From NCBI RefSeq assembly GCF_027409185.1, contig NC_084472.1, positions 16,850,524-16,914,523 on the forward strand: a stretch of 64,000 nt of DNA. Reading direction: 5' to 3'. The stretch is from Cynocephalus volans (taxonomy: Eukaryota; Chordata; Mammalia; Dermoptera; Cynocephalidae). The notes below the pieces were generated by a model. The model made no database searches, had not been told where the DNA came from, and saw nothing but the letters and a program-made list of their open reading frames with translations. This document shows positions 1 through 14,189 of the stretch, piece by piece. A program made the position numbers and the translations under genes. The stretch's first letter is position 1; every line of letters begins with the position of its first letter.

Positions 1-1389
1 CCTTGCTGGCAAATGTTAATTATTTTCATTAGGGTTTAAGGAAGTTTTTAATTTATTTCAATTTTTTTGTTTTGGTTGCTGTTTTTGGTTTTGGCAGATG
101 GCAGAGGGTTTAAGGAAATTTTTGGAAATATACATAGGATTTGTATTCTGGACGTGCCAGAACCTAACACGTTTCCCAGAATACCAAAGTTAAAGTTATA
201 AGAAGAAAGATGCTCACTATTCCTTTAATAACAATCCATGTTTCCAGTTTCTCAGGATAAAAAGGACGAATAAGAATTTTTAGTGTGAAATAGATCTCAG
301 TGGCAAATAATCAAGATTTTAAAAAGTGTGTATAAATGTGATCCAAACCAATATCAAGGATTAACTAACAAGAAGAATACAGAGATATCTGTTGCATAAG
401 ACTAGCCAGATTTGAAATACCATCCTATTTCATCTTTACTTGTCAGATAAATAAGCATGAATAATAAGCCACATTGCCTCCTTAAGAGAGATCCCCACAG
501 CAGACATGCACATCAAAAGGTAAGAGGAGCAAAAAGGGCATGATTATTCAACATGCCAAAGTGGTAAGAGAATGCGTCTATGGTTAGCAATCTGTGGATT
601 ATACTAAAAACAATATGTACTTCACAGGGCCTGGTTTTCCAAAGCCTTGCAATTTCAAATATTAACCTTGTGGAGGACTGGAAATTTTCCTCAGGCTATA
701 AGTCTCTGATGTAAGATAAAGATTTGTGGCACAGCAAGGCTGCTGGCTCAAGGACAGACTAGTTACTGATTGTTATGTAAAGATACTGAGAGATTGCTGT
801 AGGAAGGAATGTTTGCTAAGGTCAAGCTTTTGTTAATTGCCTTACTGGAATGTCATCTGGCTTGTTTCACTGAAAGTTACCAGCCTGTACTGTTAAACTA
901 TAACCTCACCTATGTCTCTTCCTGTAACTTCCTGGTCTGGAAAATAAATGCAGAAAGAGAACCCCAATTCAGCGTTAATTTCCCAAGGAAGGGATCCCTG
1001 TCACTTGAGCATTCCCAGGGAAGTTAACCACTTCAGGGCTTCTCACTGCTCAGAAGAGATGGGGTTTGAGTAATCCTTTGCATCTCCATCACCCAGGGGA
1101 AGTGGGTGACAAATCCGTGGGGGGTGAAGCAACACAAAGCAACAGCAATCAAGTTTACATCTGTGGGAGGGTTAGAGAAAACACATATAGAAAAGTAAAG
1201 TTAAGCAAATTTCTTGATTTTTCCTGCCATCAAGAGATTAGACAGCTTTCAGGAATCCCTCTGAACAATAAGATTTAGAAGAAAAAATAATTTTAGCCTA
1301 CAACAAAGCCATTGGGATTACAGGAAATTTCAAAGAGTTATTTTTTTTAAGTTCTCATTAAATATAACAGCAGAATTTAAACTTCTGCA
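1..1389. other. Intergenic, no gene recognised
   Basis: AT-rich. An AATAAA near 921 (tggaaaataaatgcag), after a cytosine-rich stretch (cctatgtctcttcctgtaac), could belong to an old LTR, but boundaries and family were not established. The two short open frames here (about 70 codons) show no protein-like features. Confidence 0.5.
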
Positions 1390-1799
1390 TACCTACTTTC
1401 TTCCCCTAATTTCCCCAACCTCCTAGTTGATGAATTTGCTGCATATTTCATTGAGAAAATATTCCACAGGAAACTATGTCACACTCTCTACCACCAAAAC
1501 TACCAATTCCTTGCATCTGCATCAATCTTCTTTCTTCTGGTCTGTTTAATGAAATTGGAAGGGGTAGACCATCTCCTAACAAAAGCTGACCCTTCCCTAT
1601 CTGTTCTGAATCCTATCCCCTGTCACCTCTTGGGAACCTTCATCATTTGATCATCTCTTCTCTCCTCTTCAATATCATTTTTTTCCTCTCTCTCAGTTGA
1701 ATTCTTACAATCAGCACTCAAACATGCTCCAGTATCTTCCAATATTTAAAATAAATCCTTCTTTAAATTCTTTCTAGAAGAAATTATGGCTAATAAATA

Positions 1800-2650
1800 C
1801 AGAGGGAAAAATGAAAGATTATCACTTTGTAACCCCTAATCTAGTCAACGATCATCAATGGCCACTAAAACTATTAAAAGAAAGGCTGATGGGGGTCTTT
1901 ATAATAGATGGATCAGGATGGCATTACCTATGCCATTGATCCATCTTAAAATCACTAGAAGTAGGATGACCCGTAATTATTTTCTTCCTGTTATGTTACT
2001 ATAGAAAGTACACATTATCACCTATGAAGGGTTCTTGCCATAAATTAAACAATTAGATTTTAACCTAATCAGACATCTAGATCTACTTGTCAATTTACAT
2101 GAAATACAAAGTATAGAGGAATAGGTTAACTGACATCACAAGGATATAATCAGCCAAGTCCCAGAATGTGTGAAATTCTATGAGACAGATGACTCAATTA
2201 CTTCAACAAATATAAACGGCATTAAAAATGAAAAGATACGTAAGAGATCTATCAACCAAATGCAGCATATAGACTTTAATTGAATAGTGGTTCAAACAAA
2301 TAAATGGTAAACATGTACTTTTGAAACAAACTGGGAAAACTGAATAGGAACAGAATTAGATATTAAGGAATTATTATTGTTTTGTTAGGTGTGCTAATGA
2401 TTTGGTGATTGTGTTTTTAAAAAACCTTATTTGTTAAAAATACATACTTAAGTATTTGTATGTATTTGATTAAATGACATGTCTGGAATTTGATTTAAAA
2501 TACTGTTTAAAGAAAAAAATGTTTGGGGGGATTATGAGAAAGAATAGTAGAACACTGAAGGTTGCTGAAACTGAGTAAACCATATGGACCCATTATTACA
2601 TTCTCTCTACTTTCATATATGATTGAAAACTCCATAGCACAAAATTAAAA
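1800..2650 (+). mobile_element. Old L1 3' end nested in L2, sense
   Basis: The right end resembles a common old L1 3' terminus (gaaggttgctgaaactgagt, attctctctactttcatata, then ccatagcacaaaatt). The left limit is a guess. Confidence 0.5.
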
Positions 2651-3676
2651 AGAAATCCTTTCTTAACCGAATTCCCCATTTAGCTACCACCCTAACTTCT
2701 TCTTCCCTTCGTAGCAAGCTTTTTGGAACAGGAGCATGCACGCTGTCGCCACTTCACCTCTCATTCAGTCTGCAACCACTCCAATTTCGGTTTCTCCTGA
2801 CCACTTTCCTGAAACTGTTTTTCCTAAGGTTACAAAATAACCTCCATTTTGGCAAATCTAGTGGACATTTCAATTGTTTTGATCTCTCAGACTCATTCTA
2901 CAGAATTGACCATGTCTACCTCCTTGAAACACTTTTTTCTCTACTCTTGGTTTCCATGACATTACATCCTCCTGAATTTCTTCTTGCCTTTTGGGCCCCT
3001 CTTCAATGATATATCATTTGCTCACTCTTCTTCTATGTAACTTCAAAATGTTGGCATTTCACAGTGCTTAGGTCAGAGGTCTCTTCTCTTGTCAGCTTTT
3101 CTCCTTACTCTTTCTTTTGAAAAGATTTCAGTATTAACATCTCTGTGCTGATTCTTAAATTTATATCTTTAGTTCAAGCTTCAAAATCCAGTCATCTGCT
3201 TGATTTCTCCACTTGGATGTCTCAAGGCATCTCAAACTTAACTTTCCTTAACCCAGAATGTTCACGTTTGCCTCACACCTGCCCCTTTCCTTATAGCTAA
3301 AATGCTCCCTCCTCTCCTAGTTATCTCATTGCAGAAAAAAGCTCTTTCTTGCACTCCATTGCTGAAGCTAGGAACCTTAGATCCATCCTTGACACCTCCG
3401 TCTCTTTACTGCTCTCTTCCCCATACAGTCCTGTTGTTTCTAGTTGCTGAAGACAGTACGGTGTTTATTGTTTCTATTGCATTTCACTCCTTGGGTCCCA
3501 GTCACTATCATCTCTCATCTGTACTACTGTAACAGCCTCAGTGGTTTCCCCTTTTGACTTCTGCTCCCCTCCACATAGCAGCCAGAGCGAATTTTGCAGA
3601 CACAAAATACATCCTTGTCAATCCTCTTCAGTGACATTCCCTTGTCCTTAAAGTACAAAATAGCTAACAAGGGCAG

Positions 3677-4090
3677 TGTGATAGTTAATTTCATGTGTCA
3701 CCTTGGCTAGGATATGGTGGGCAATTGTTTGGTCAAACACTAGCCCAGATGTTGCTGTGAGGGTATTTTTTAGATGTCCTTAACATTTATAGTCAGTTGA
3801 CTTTAAAGCATATTATCCTCCATAATATGGATGGGCCTCATCTAATTAGCTTAAGGCCTTAAGAGTAAGGGCCTCATCTAATTAGCTTAAGGCCTTAAGA
3901 GTAAGGATTGAGGTTTCCTAAAGGAGAAGGAATTCAGCCTCAAGACTGCAACATAGAAATTCTGCCTGAATTTCAGCCGCTATGAGTTTCAGACTTTCTA
4001 GCCCCCACAATTATATGAGCCAATTCCTTAAAACAGATCTATCTGTATCTATCTCCTGTTAGTTCTCTTTCTCTGAAGAAACCTAATACA
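3677..4090 (+). mobile_element. Solo ERVL/MaLR-like LTR with 5-bp TSD
   Basis: The element starts tgtgatagttaatttcatgt and ends aacctaataca, with a 5-bp duplication GGCAG at 3672-3676 and 4091-4095. It is inserted in an L2 that continues on both sides. The TG..CA ends and 5-bp target site fit ERVL/MaLR LTRs. An internal 36-bp tandem duplication occupies 3833-3904. Confidence 0.82.
3833..3904. repeat. 36-bp tandem duplication inside the solo LTR
   Basis: The unit beginning gggcctcatctaattagctt occurs twice in a row without mismatches, so it arose well after the LTR inserted. Confidence 0.95.
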
Positions 4091-4720
4091 GGCAGCTAGA
4101 CCCTGAATCTCTTGTGCCCTGCCTGCTTCTCTTACTTCTCATTTCACATGACTCTGCTCCACTCGTAACAAACACTCTCGCTTCAATTGTCTTCTTTCTA
4201 TTTCTGGAATAGGCAAGTTATTTTTTTGCCTCAGTGCCTTCATATTTGCTGTCTCTATCTGTTAGGAATGTTCTTCCTCTCTCAATGTCTCTACCCTCCT
4301 CTCTCTGTTTTATTTTTTAATAGGAAAGAGACTGTATAGTATTTATGTATAGATAAAGAATAATAATAAGATAAACACTTGAATATCAACCGTCTACCAA
4401 TTCTTCTGGAGAGCTATTATTCGTCCTACCAGATATCAACTGAATTTTCACTTCTTCAGAAAGGTCTTCCTTAACCCTAATATCAAAATTAGATTGCCCC
4501 AGTTATTTTTTTTTTCTCATAATACTCTGCTCTTTTCCTTCATAGCATTTAACATGGTTTGTAATCATTTATTTTGGCTTTATTTATTTAATATCTGCCT
4601 TCCTCATCAGACTGGAAACAAATACAAGGGCAAGAACCATTTTCCCTTGGCTTACCTTTGTAGCCTTAAGGTGAAGTACTCAATAAGTGATGAAACTACA
4701 CTGTCCTAATTATTTTCTTA

Positions 4721-5115
4721 AAATTTTTTAATTGTTCAAATAAGATATGTTTACATTATAAAAGTTCAAATATTCAAAATTATATAATTATACAAAGAAA
4801 AATGAAAGTCCCTTCAATATCCTATCTTCTCACCCAAATGCCAATACCATGCCCCTTACCAAAGATCACTGGTAATAGTTTAGTATATATGCTTTCAAAT
4901 CTTTTTTAGTACAATTATATGCATGCATGTACATACACAAATACAGAGACATAGATACATACGCATTTACAAACTTAAATTGGGCCATGCTTATGTACTG
5001 ATCTGTGATCGGTTTTTTCACTTATCAGCATGTTTTGGAGATTGTTCCACAACAGGGCATATAGATCTACCTAATTCTTCTAAACCACAGTGCAATGTTC
5101 TATTTTATGGATGTG
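4721..5115 (-). mobile_element. Antisense old L1 3' UTR
   Basis: Ataaaagttcaaatattcaa, gatcactggtaatagtttag, ggttttttcacttatcagca and gcatatagatctacctaatt follow the reversed 3' UTR of old L1 families. Confidence 0.65.
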
Positions 5116-6149
5116 TCATTGCCCTAATTTTAAAGAATTTCCGTAGCTTCTACCATCTTACTCTAGCTAAATTTTATATTTGGTATTCCTGTTCTAGTAT
5201 CTTAAGGGGAAAAAAATGAGTATTTGGTCATTTTTGTTGATTTAAGGCAATTTGCTTGAAAACATTTCCTTTAAAGTGTACTTTTCTTAAACTTTTCTAC
5301 TATATTCACGTGAGATAATGTCAACACAACTTGCTTCAATGAGCAGAAATAAAATAGCAAGGCACCACAAGGGGTTCAGGAAGTCTCAGATAAAGTAGCT
5401 CAAATTAGGGTTGCTTTACCATGTCATAAACTAGCCAGGTTCATAACGATCTAGTATTTCTCTTCCTTTTGAAATACTGAATTCATATAGGTATCAGCGA
5501 TCCCTATGTTGTAAGCAGTTTTGTCTTATGCACATACCAAGTAATCCTCAGGCTCTATGCACAAAGCGTGAGGAGCTCAGGCATCATTCTGGCACAGGGG
5601 GTCTCAGAGAGGTTAGAGTCCCTACAGGTTCTCTCCTGACTTCTTTATGCTATTAGTTCCATAGCTCCAGTTCAACTGAAATGCCGTTGGCTGAAAAGCT
5701 TAACTCTTATTTCTATGCCAATTTTGTGGTTCCAACCTCCGGATCTACAAAGTGAATATTATCTACTGTGCTAAGGCTTTTAAAATTGGATGCAGTTGAT
5801 AAATCTGTTACTCTGACAAGTCATTATCAGAGTATTATTATTTAAACAAAGCTGTAGCTCGACACTTTCAGCAAAGTAGAACAATTCAGTGGGCTAAATT
5901 CACAGGTATACACACTTCCAATAGATGAACATTCTTTTTTTTAACTATTTTAAATGGCATGTTTTTTCTGACACCAGTGAGACACAGGTAGTAACAACGG
6001 GAATAACTATGGAAAATTTGGGAATCTTTATGCCTGAGACTTTGTTATTCAAGGAGAATAATATCTCAGTCATCCTAGTAGGGCTAATTATAACTCTACT
6101 ATGATATTTCTGGTAATAGCTCCAAATTAATATTCTTCATAAAAACATT
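5116..6149. other. Intergenic, nothing recognised
   Basis: AT-rich sequence without a repeat family, exon or RNA gene that I can support. Confidence 0.5.
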
Positions 6150-6410
6150 GCATTCAAGGTAGTGGTCAGAGGTCAAGCTCTGAAGACAGCTGTTGGATTT
6201 GAATCCTGGCTCTACCAATTTCAAACTATGAAATCTTGGGCAATTTGCTTAATTTTTGTAAGCTTCAATCACTTCATCGTAAAATGGGAACAAAAACAAC
6301 AAGGCCTACCTTTCTGAGGCATTATGATAATATATATAAAATGCTTAGCAATATGCCTGGCATATAATAAATGCTCAATAAATGAAAGCTATTACTAATT
6401 TTTTAAAATT
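6150..6410 (+). mobile_element. MIR SINE, sense
   Basis: Nearly complete MIR: tggatttgaatcctggctct, aaatcttgggcaatttgctt, cttcatcgtaaaatggg, gcatataataaatgctcaat. It is diverged but in consensus order. Confidence 0.85.
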
Positions 6411-6639
6411 ATTGTTAGGAAGAAGGATGTAGGCAGAGAAAGGGAGATTAGATTGAAGAATCATAAAGAACTCTAGATAAACGTGCCATTAACGCTATCG
6501 ATAAACGATTACAGGAATGAATGTAGAGTGAAATGATTAATGACAAATCAGAGGTGGAACCAATTGAAAGACCTGAAAAATCATTTGTCTGAGAGAATTT
6601 TTTGCATGGAAACAAATGCCATACAACCAAAATCAAAAG

Positions 6640-7425
6640 ACAAAAGACAAGCTGGGCAAAATAGTAGTGACATACTATGAAAAGGGCTATTTTTCTTCAT
6701 ATGTAAGGAAACATCTATAAGTCAAAAAGGAAAAGACTGACACCTCAGTGGAAAAATAGACAAAAGATAGAACAATAGTTTGTAGAAAATAAAAATGACT
6801 CCAATAAAAACTTCACCCATAATAAGAGAAATGCTAATTATAACTCCAAGATACCATTTTCACCTTTCAGACTGGCAAAGTACCAAACTTTCTGATTACA
6901 TTGTTGAAGGTGTGATGAAATAGGCACTTTCAAATATTCTAGGTGGGACATAAGTTGTACAATCTCTATTGAAACAATTTGGCTATATCTACCAAAATTC
7001 AAAATGAATTTGTCTGTGACTCACAATTCCATTTCTAGGAATTTATTCTACAGATATCCTGACACGTACAAATAGCATGTATTGCAATAGTCACTGCAGC
7101 ATTGTTTGCACAAAAGAGTCACAAAAGAGTGAAAATAACCCAAATATCCATTCACTAGTGACTGGTTAATTGTATTATGGTACATCCATACAGTGAAACA
7201 TTGTGCAGCAATTATAAAGAATGAGACAGTTCTGCAATACATGCATTCATATATCTAGCCAAGACTGTGTACATGCATAATTATCACTGAAAGGACGTGC
7301 AGGAAACTGGTAGTGATTACACCCAAGGAGCTTACTTAGTTGACTGAGAAATTGGGGTGTGAGGAAGCCTTACTTTTCACTAAATATCCCTATGAATTTG
7401 TTCTTAAATAAGACAATAATTATAA
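6640..7425 (+). mobile_element. Old L1, ORF2 end and 3' UTR, sense
   Basis: Agataccattttcacctttc, caattccatttctaggaatt, gtcactgcagcattgtttgc and ggttaattgtattatggtac are in the order of an L1M ORF2 C-terminal/3' region. All frames are broken. Confidence 0.82.
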
Positions 7426-9055
7426 AAACAGTTCAATTCTTTGTCTCTGATAAGTGAATATTCAACCAAAATGAACATGAAATATTTTAATGGGGTCCTC
7501 CTGTAACCTGTGTAGCCTAGCATTTTATCTAGGAGAACAACATGAAGAAATGATTTGGAGGGAGGAAAGCAGAAACATTGACTTTTATGGAAATTCCTGG
7601 ACTAGGAATAAATAAAATAATATGTCCAAGAGTGATCCAAGGATTATGTAGGCCCTTAATCCTTATCTGCAATTGTGAAGTCTTTCAAGTACTGAAAATT
7701 CAAAGTTTCTTCACAACGTTTTTGGTAGCAGCATCTGACCTAACCCAAACTAATCTGACTTGAACTGATATGAGACTATTTATATTCTTTGTTTATTTCA
7801 TTTAATGTGAGTAATCATACATTATGCTGTATCCCATATAGTATATGCACTATGTTACTTTTTTAAAAAGTGGCTTCTGAAAGATATTTGGCCCCAAGAG
7901 TTTTGAATGAGGAACTGTGGACCTGTATCATTTTCTCTCCTATTAGTCCTGAGTTAAGTCTTCACACATATTATCATTAACAGAAAGAACCTTCTGAGAA
8001 GTGCCCCATCCTCTTCAACAATGTCCACCGATCAAGGTTCATGAGATGCCTACTCTTGGCTTTTTGTTGTTTTTTGGAAGTTTTGGTAAAAGACTCACTA
8101 TGCAAAGAACATACTTAGAGATTTTGATATGGAAAGCAAATTTGGGCAAATCTGGTAATTTGTACAAATATGAAAATGAAATTGTTTAAGAATTCCTTTT
8201 CTCCCTGTAATTGTAGCAGGAGCTACACACAGGTTTTTTTTTTTTTTTTTAATTACCACCTTTGTTATACTTCCAAGTACTCAAAAACTTAAGATATCTT
8301 AATTATTTTCTGTCATCTTAATCATTTTGTGAAATTATGACATTAGCTAATGGCTATTTAATATAAAGTGTTCTCTTTTCTACGAAATTGTAACTTCCTA
8401 CAAGTTGTGAATTAAAGCCTAATTTAGTATGGCTGGAAGGCAGCATGACATGTGAAATTTATAGACCGTAACCTTGATTGTATTGAGAGACAAGCGCTGC
8501 TGGACAGCTTGGAGTCAAGGAATATTACCTGTTAGGCTCCGTTAGGAAAAGCAGTAAGCTGACAGCTGGAGAACATAATGTAGAAACCAAAACCAAGAGG
8601 AATCAGTTTTGCCTTGTAACTACTACCAGGCCAAAATGATGCTAGGTCACTCTGATTATTAGTGTGCATGTTAGAAAGTACAGGGCATGTATGGATATGC
8701 CTTCGTTCCATTTAATGCTACACATTACTGAAAACACGTTCCATAACATAAATAACTCATCAGCACATTGTTTAAAATTTAAGATTTCAGAACTGAGCGG
8801 TAGTATTCTGTTTTATGATTGTTTAAACTTTCAAAGAGAAAGACAATATGGTAGATGGACTTCATAACCTTTATATGAATCTATTAGGGAGAACCCAGCA
8901 GACAAGAAACCCCCCCTGCCCCCTCCACACACACGCACACAGACATACACACACAAAATTTCTCTGCATGTGCCCCACAGGTTGTTATCTTCAGGTGTAA
9001 CTAAAACCAAGTGTTCAGGGCTGCTTTAGTGGGGACAGAGTGAGTTGGAGATTAA
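7426..9055. other. Intergenic, only simple-sequence features
   Basis: A T run lies near 8233-8250 and a C/CA-rich patch at 8909-8955 (cccccctgccccctcc, then cacacac). No gene seen. Confidence 0.5.
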
Positions 9056-10300
9056 GGTGACTGCTTGCACTTACTGCCACAGTTGAAGGTGAGAGACTAA
9101 AAACTGATCATGAGCAAGCTGAAATAGGAGTCACTTGGAAGTGACCTGAGATTCTTACAGTTTAACACAGCAGATTTTACCCCACCACCCTCTGGTCACA
9201 AAGAAGGTGATACAGGTTGGCAGAGAGCAAAAATCATGAAACAGGAAACCTTAGTGGATATACAGTGAAAGAACTTATGCATTTTGTTAAGTACAGACAG
9301 CCCCCAGAAGAGCCATTACTTAAACGGCTGATCACTATTATGGACTCAGAAACCATTGCCCTAATTTTGGATACAGCTTCATGTTGAGCTTAATATATGA
9401 CCCCCAATTGATACCTCAGATGAAAATTAGAGGTTAACTCCAGCCTTTTGGGGAAGATAAGGTCAATACTGCAATGCGTATCCCGGAAAAGGCAATTGTC
9501 TAACTTCCCTATTAAATGCAATGTGGAATACCTTGGGTAAAGCAGCAAGAGGCTGTGAACACAAGCCATGCTGGATTGGCTTTATAGTAACCAAGATGCT
9601 CTCCCAATGATATGCCTCTGGCTCAGGCCATGATAAAAGATGCAAGTAGAGGGCACCTAATGTTATTCCCATGTTACTTTGTTACTGGGGGAGAATAGTG
9701 CAGGCATGGGTGAGAGAGAATTCTAAAGTGCTACTTGCTTGTCACTTTGAGAACAGTGGTATTTCAGTGAATGGATGTGGTGACCACAATGTAATACACG
9801 CAATGAAGTGTTTCAATACAAATGAAATCAAAGAAGATTTTTAAGTAAAAATGAAAATAAAAGATATATTCCAGGAAACGATATCTGATTTACTGTCCCA
9901 ACTTCCTTTAATAGGATTTACAGATGCTAAGAAAATTAGAACAATTCAGCAGAAGGGGAGTCAACATAAGAGAAAACAAGTATAGCCAAATAGGTGGGAA
10001 TATGTCACTGTTAAACAAGGAATGAATAAAGCAGAAATTGATGGGGAAGAAACCAGAGTTTTAACGGAACATTGCTAAGACTGAGGGACCAACTGGGGTT
10101 TCTCCCAGTAAAAAGACCCAGACAGATCTACAATCTATTCCAGTTTAGAAGAATTTGGAAAATTGGATGACAAGGAAAAGCCCAGTGAATTTGTTATTGA
10201 AACACAAGGTGTCAATAAGAAAGACAGAATCTGATCAAGATGTCCCTTGTTTGGGTCAAAAATCAATGATAAATGGAAGGAAGGAGGTAAGAGAATGAAT
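9056..10300 (+). other. Possible decayed retroviral gag-like region
   Basis: Plus-strand translation fragments separated by stops have an amino-acid composition like coding DNA (for example around 9310-9360 and 10130-10215). One short stretch near 10035 resembles an ERVL gag linker. No domain is clear, there is no flanking LTR pair, and ordinary intergenic DNA is equally possible. Confidence 0.25.
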
Positions 10301-13300
10301 AAATGGGTTATGCTGCTGTGAAAACCCAACATTATTTTGGTGTTTCAAGAGAGGTACAGAGCAAGAGAATAGCATTCTTAGCTCAAACGCTAATGCCCAG
10401 AAGGGTGAAGCAATATGGTTTGATAAAGCTGCCTCTGCTTCTGGAAACTGACAAAGTAGAATGGCAACCAGCAAACTTGAATGGCATCTTCTTGGAAATG
10501 CCTTTTTTTCTGCATTAGTCCTAACCAGGAAGATTCCATTTAATCATTTTTTTCCTTTCATTCATTCTAACTGCTTGATTTAACTTTAATACATATTTTT
10601 CTCACCTCAAAAAATAGAGGTAGGAGTCATTTTTAGAATATACATTTTATACCAGTAATTTCTTTTTCAGATTAAATTTCTGTATATATCCAAATGGAAA
10701 CACAATCACGTCATAGCATTCCTAATGTAAGTTATGAGAGAAACGTGCACTCTCGTTGCAACAATCAACACTGCTAACAAGCCAGTCAAGGCAATGTTAT
10801 TTAGCACACCTAATTCTCACCTACTTCTTTCTTACTTATTCATGGAATGGCAAACACAAAGAAGAGTTTTTGCTTTTTTAGCTTCTGGAGATCTCACAAT
10901 TTCGAAAACTTTAAAGAAAGACAAGTTTGTAAAAAGTGAAAGAAAAAAGGACAAAAGAAATAAATAGTACAGTACTGACAGTGGGATATACAGTGTGTAC
11001 AGTATGTACAATGGGGGTAAGATTATAGGTGATTTAAATGTTACTTTAAAAAATCTATAGTACCACTGCAGTTGTCCTAAATAAACATAAATGCTTACAT
11101 GATTACTGCCAAATCACTGGTATCAGCTTCTTTAAAAACTCATTAGCAAACAGACTCTGGAGTGAATCCTCCCTAGCCCTCTAAAAAGGGATTATAGTTG
11201 GTATTGTGAGGAGGTGAATGCTGGGTGCCCATGTCATAGCCAGTTAATCTTATTCAGCTGTTTAAGCCTGACTTTGGGACCATGGGCTGAAGGTGGTGGC
11301 AAGATAGTAAATTCAAAATACTTTATAATAGGCCGTACAGTATTTCATAATTTGTGTAAAGGCTACACAAATATATTTCTTATAAATTAATGTTAAACGG
11401 TTTATGGTATTAAGTTGTAATTCTAATTTTTTTATTTCTTTGATCCTAAACCTCTGAAAGACTTGTGTATATAGGCATTTTATTTCATTTTTTAAAAGAT
11501 TCATTTTAACCAAATATCCAGCTTAAATAATAAGGTCTGATTTGTTTCCACCATGTTTGCTATTAAACTATTCCAGACTTTTCCTTATACTGAGAGCTTG
11601 CTCTACTATGTTTCCTTCTCTCTTTCAAATAAACAGCTGTGTGAAGAAGAAATTTTAATTTTTTTTTACCAGCAATGACTTTTGAGTCTTGGGACCATAG
11701 TCATCCATATGGAAAACCACACTAGCTGAAAAGAATCTTTTTTTTTTCCTTCTCCTTAAATAAGAGCTTTAGCCAACAGATTTTTACTTAACTCTGTTTG
11801 GAGATCTCAAATGGATCAACTTTACTTTCTTTCAATCTGAAATGAACTTGATACAGGGATTTACCCTTTATGCAACAACAGGGGCAGAGAGAGCACAAAA
11901 GACTATTAAGTCTGCAGGGTGTGAAATTAAAATTTTCACGTTGGTACAAAAGATACCACTGAAGTAATGATACAATGTTATAATTCTGCCATGAAATCTT
12001 CTGGTTTGAATAAAAGTCAATGCCATGTGACCTCCAGTTTATACATCAGTAGAAACAGTTTGTTGTTCACAAAAATATCTATATCCAAAGGGAGTAGATA
12101 AAAGAATTGGGGAAAGCCAAGCATAAATTTACTGAAGGGGACAATTCTGGGAAAGCTACAAAGCTCTAGCAGCACTGGACCGGGAACAGAGGAAACTACA
12201 ATCCTGGCTGAGGTGGCTCATCTATGTGCATCATAGCAATTCCCAGTGATTCCTAACTCTCCTAATGTCCACAGAGCACTCACGAGTACCAGTGGTTTCT
12301 GTACAAGTCCCTGTCTCAGTTTTGCCACCAAGTAGCTTGTTCATTTGTAAACTGGTGGTTTGTGTTACAATCTACCCCTGAGAGGAAGCAGCCCCTCAGC
12401 TTTCATGGAATCTGCTTCTTCCACCACCAGTCCATTTCTTTCCAAAGCTCAGAAGACAGAGTCTGCTGTGGGTTATTACCAACTGGTCTGTACAGGGGTC
12501 TTATTTTAGGAGCAGCACATTTCTCAGTCATGAGCTGAGACTGTGAGGACAGCAGACATGGGCTGGATGGAATGGAAGGACACTGACTGAGGACTCTCCT
12601 TTGAGCTAGCTGACTTAGCACTTCCACCTACCCATGCCAGGATGGGAACACTTCATTAACAGAAAACACTTAAAAGGATCTAAATGAAAGAACACTCCAA
12701 ATGCCAGTTGTAAACAGTTCATTGTGCATCTGGCGGGGAATGTGTCCCAAGGCAAGATACTTCCAGCCTTCATCAGGTTATACCAAGTGCCAAGTATATG
12801 ACTGTGGTGACTTCTGTAGGGCAGACTACTTCCAGGGCATAGGGAAGAGAGAGCCCTCAACAAAAAACAAGTTGAACACCCCTTCCCTCAGCATGGACCA
12901 GCATGCTGCCCCAGCTCTGGCTTTCCATTGTGGTTCTCAGCAGGGTTGCTCGGAGCCCCAGAAGGAAGAAAATCCCCAAGGCACAATTCCTAGCATCCTT
13001 TTGTTATTCAATGTATAACATTTAAAACACAATCCCCCTAACTAAAACAAGCCTTTTACCTTATCTTCCTTATTGTGTATTATTTAATATCAACATTAAC
13101 ATAGAATATCTTTAAACTGCCCAAATGTAGCAAGAACGAATTCACGTATGTTAAGAAATGCAACTGTATACAAGGCTTGAACGAGACGTGTAACTGTATG
13201 CAAGCTTTGTCTGCTTTCTACCCTGCTGTGCTGGTAATGGGCTTTAGACTTTATTCTCAGCTCTGCTTATTGGCTCTGGTTTTCAAGTAGCCCACTTGGC

Positions 13301-14063
13301 AGGAAGAGCTTGAAGCAGGGTCCCTATTCTGATACAAATCCCAACCGACCTCAGAATCTCCCTGCTCTCCCAAAGGAAGAAATGACTTCTCACATAACAG
13401 TAATCACTCTCTATTTGCCTGCCAAGAGGCTTGTGTTCCAACCTAGGTGATCGTTTTATAAGCATTTAAGGATGGGTGCCAAGCAACATGATGATGAGCT
13501 TTCCATCTCACTAATAGTCATACTTCAGTATGCACTCACGACTAAAAGAATATCAGTGAAAGCCTACATCTTCTCCATTATAAGTATTTTTGCTGACAAA
13601 GTCTTTGATTTACTCAGTGGCCTTCTTGGTACTATCATGCACAATTCTGACCATTTTTTCCCCCAAGGTAAGACATTATATATTAGCCTATGCTAATATA
13701 TGGCTGCCTTTTTCAATGTGACTGATGACCTCAATTTGGACTTCAAGGGTGTTACTTTTTTTCTGTGTCTTTCTCTTGGTGTCCTCCCTACAGTAAGATC
13801 TGATGCTTTCCAGACATGATTTCATTCCAGTGTTTAAAAAGTAAACCTTCAGTAAACACATGTTCACAGGGTGTAATCTCGAGACATGTAAATTGTGCTA
13901 GGTCCCTTGTCGACTGGGAAGGCCAGTGCTTCCCACAAAATTGCTCTGCACTGTATTGTAAATGACACAGTGCCAAGTTTGCTATATACTTAACATCTCT
14001 AAACTACTGGCCAACAAATTCCACATGACTTTTGGAGGGAACAACACATCCAGACTCCATCAG
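10301..14063. other. Intergenic, no recognised gene or repeat
   Basis: The stretch has open frames up to 105 codons (12701-13015), but no homology, codon bias or splice context supports them. 12180-12960 is slightly GC-richer and could be old single-copy sequence. Confidence 0.5.
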
Positions 14064-14180
14064 TGTTGTTAGCACCATGCTCTCCAAGTGAGCTAACCAG
14101 CCATCCCTATACAGGGATCCAGACCTGTGGCCTTGGTGTTATCAGCACCACACTCTCCCAAGTGAGCCACGGGCCAGCCC
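14064..14180 (-). mobile_element. CYN-type dimeric tRNA SINE
   Basis: On the minus strand this begins gggctggcccgtggctcac and shows two tRNA-Ile-like units. The gtggtgctgataacacc motif marks the anticodon region of the first. The second unit is incomplete and there is no clear A tail. Confidence 0.75.
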
Positions 14181-14189
14181 TAAGGCCAT

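Larger units (their letters stand above)
1390..4720 (+). mobile_element. Long L2 LINE, sense, with nested insertions
   Basis: Pyrimidine-rich L2 3' sequence covers about 1390-1795, 2655-3671 and 4096-4720. Typical segments are ctactgtaacagcctcagtg, cctcagtgccttcatatttg and acttcttcagaaaggtcttc. An old L1 3' region (about 1800-2650) and the solo LTR (3677-4090) interrupt it. The first part (1390-1795) is the least certain. Confidence 0.7.

Noticed and set aside
12701..13018. 105-codon frame in the intergenic part
   Set aside because: No homology, no codon preference, no splice or promoter context. Length is within chance for this amount of DNA.
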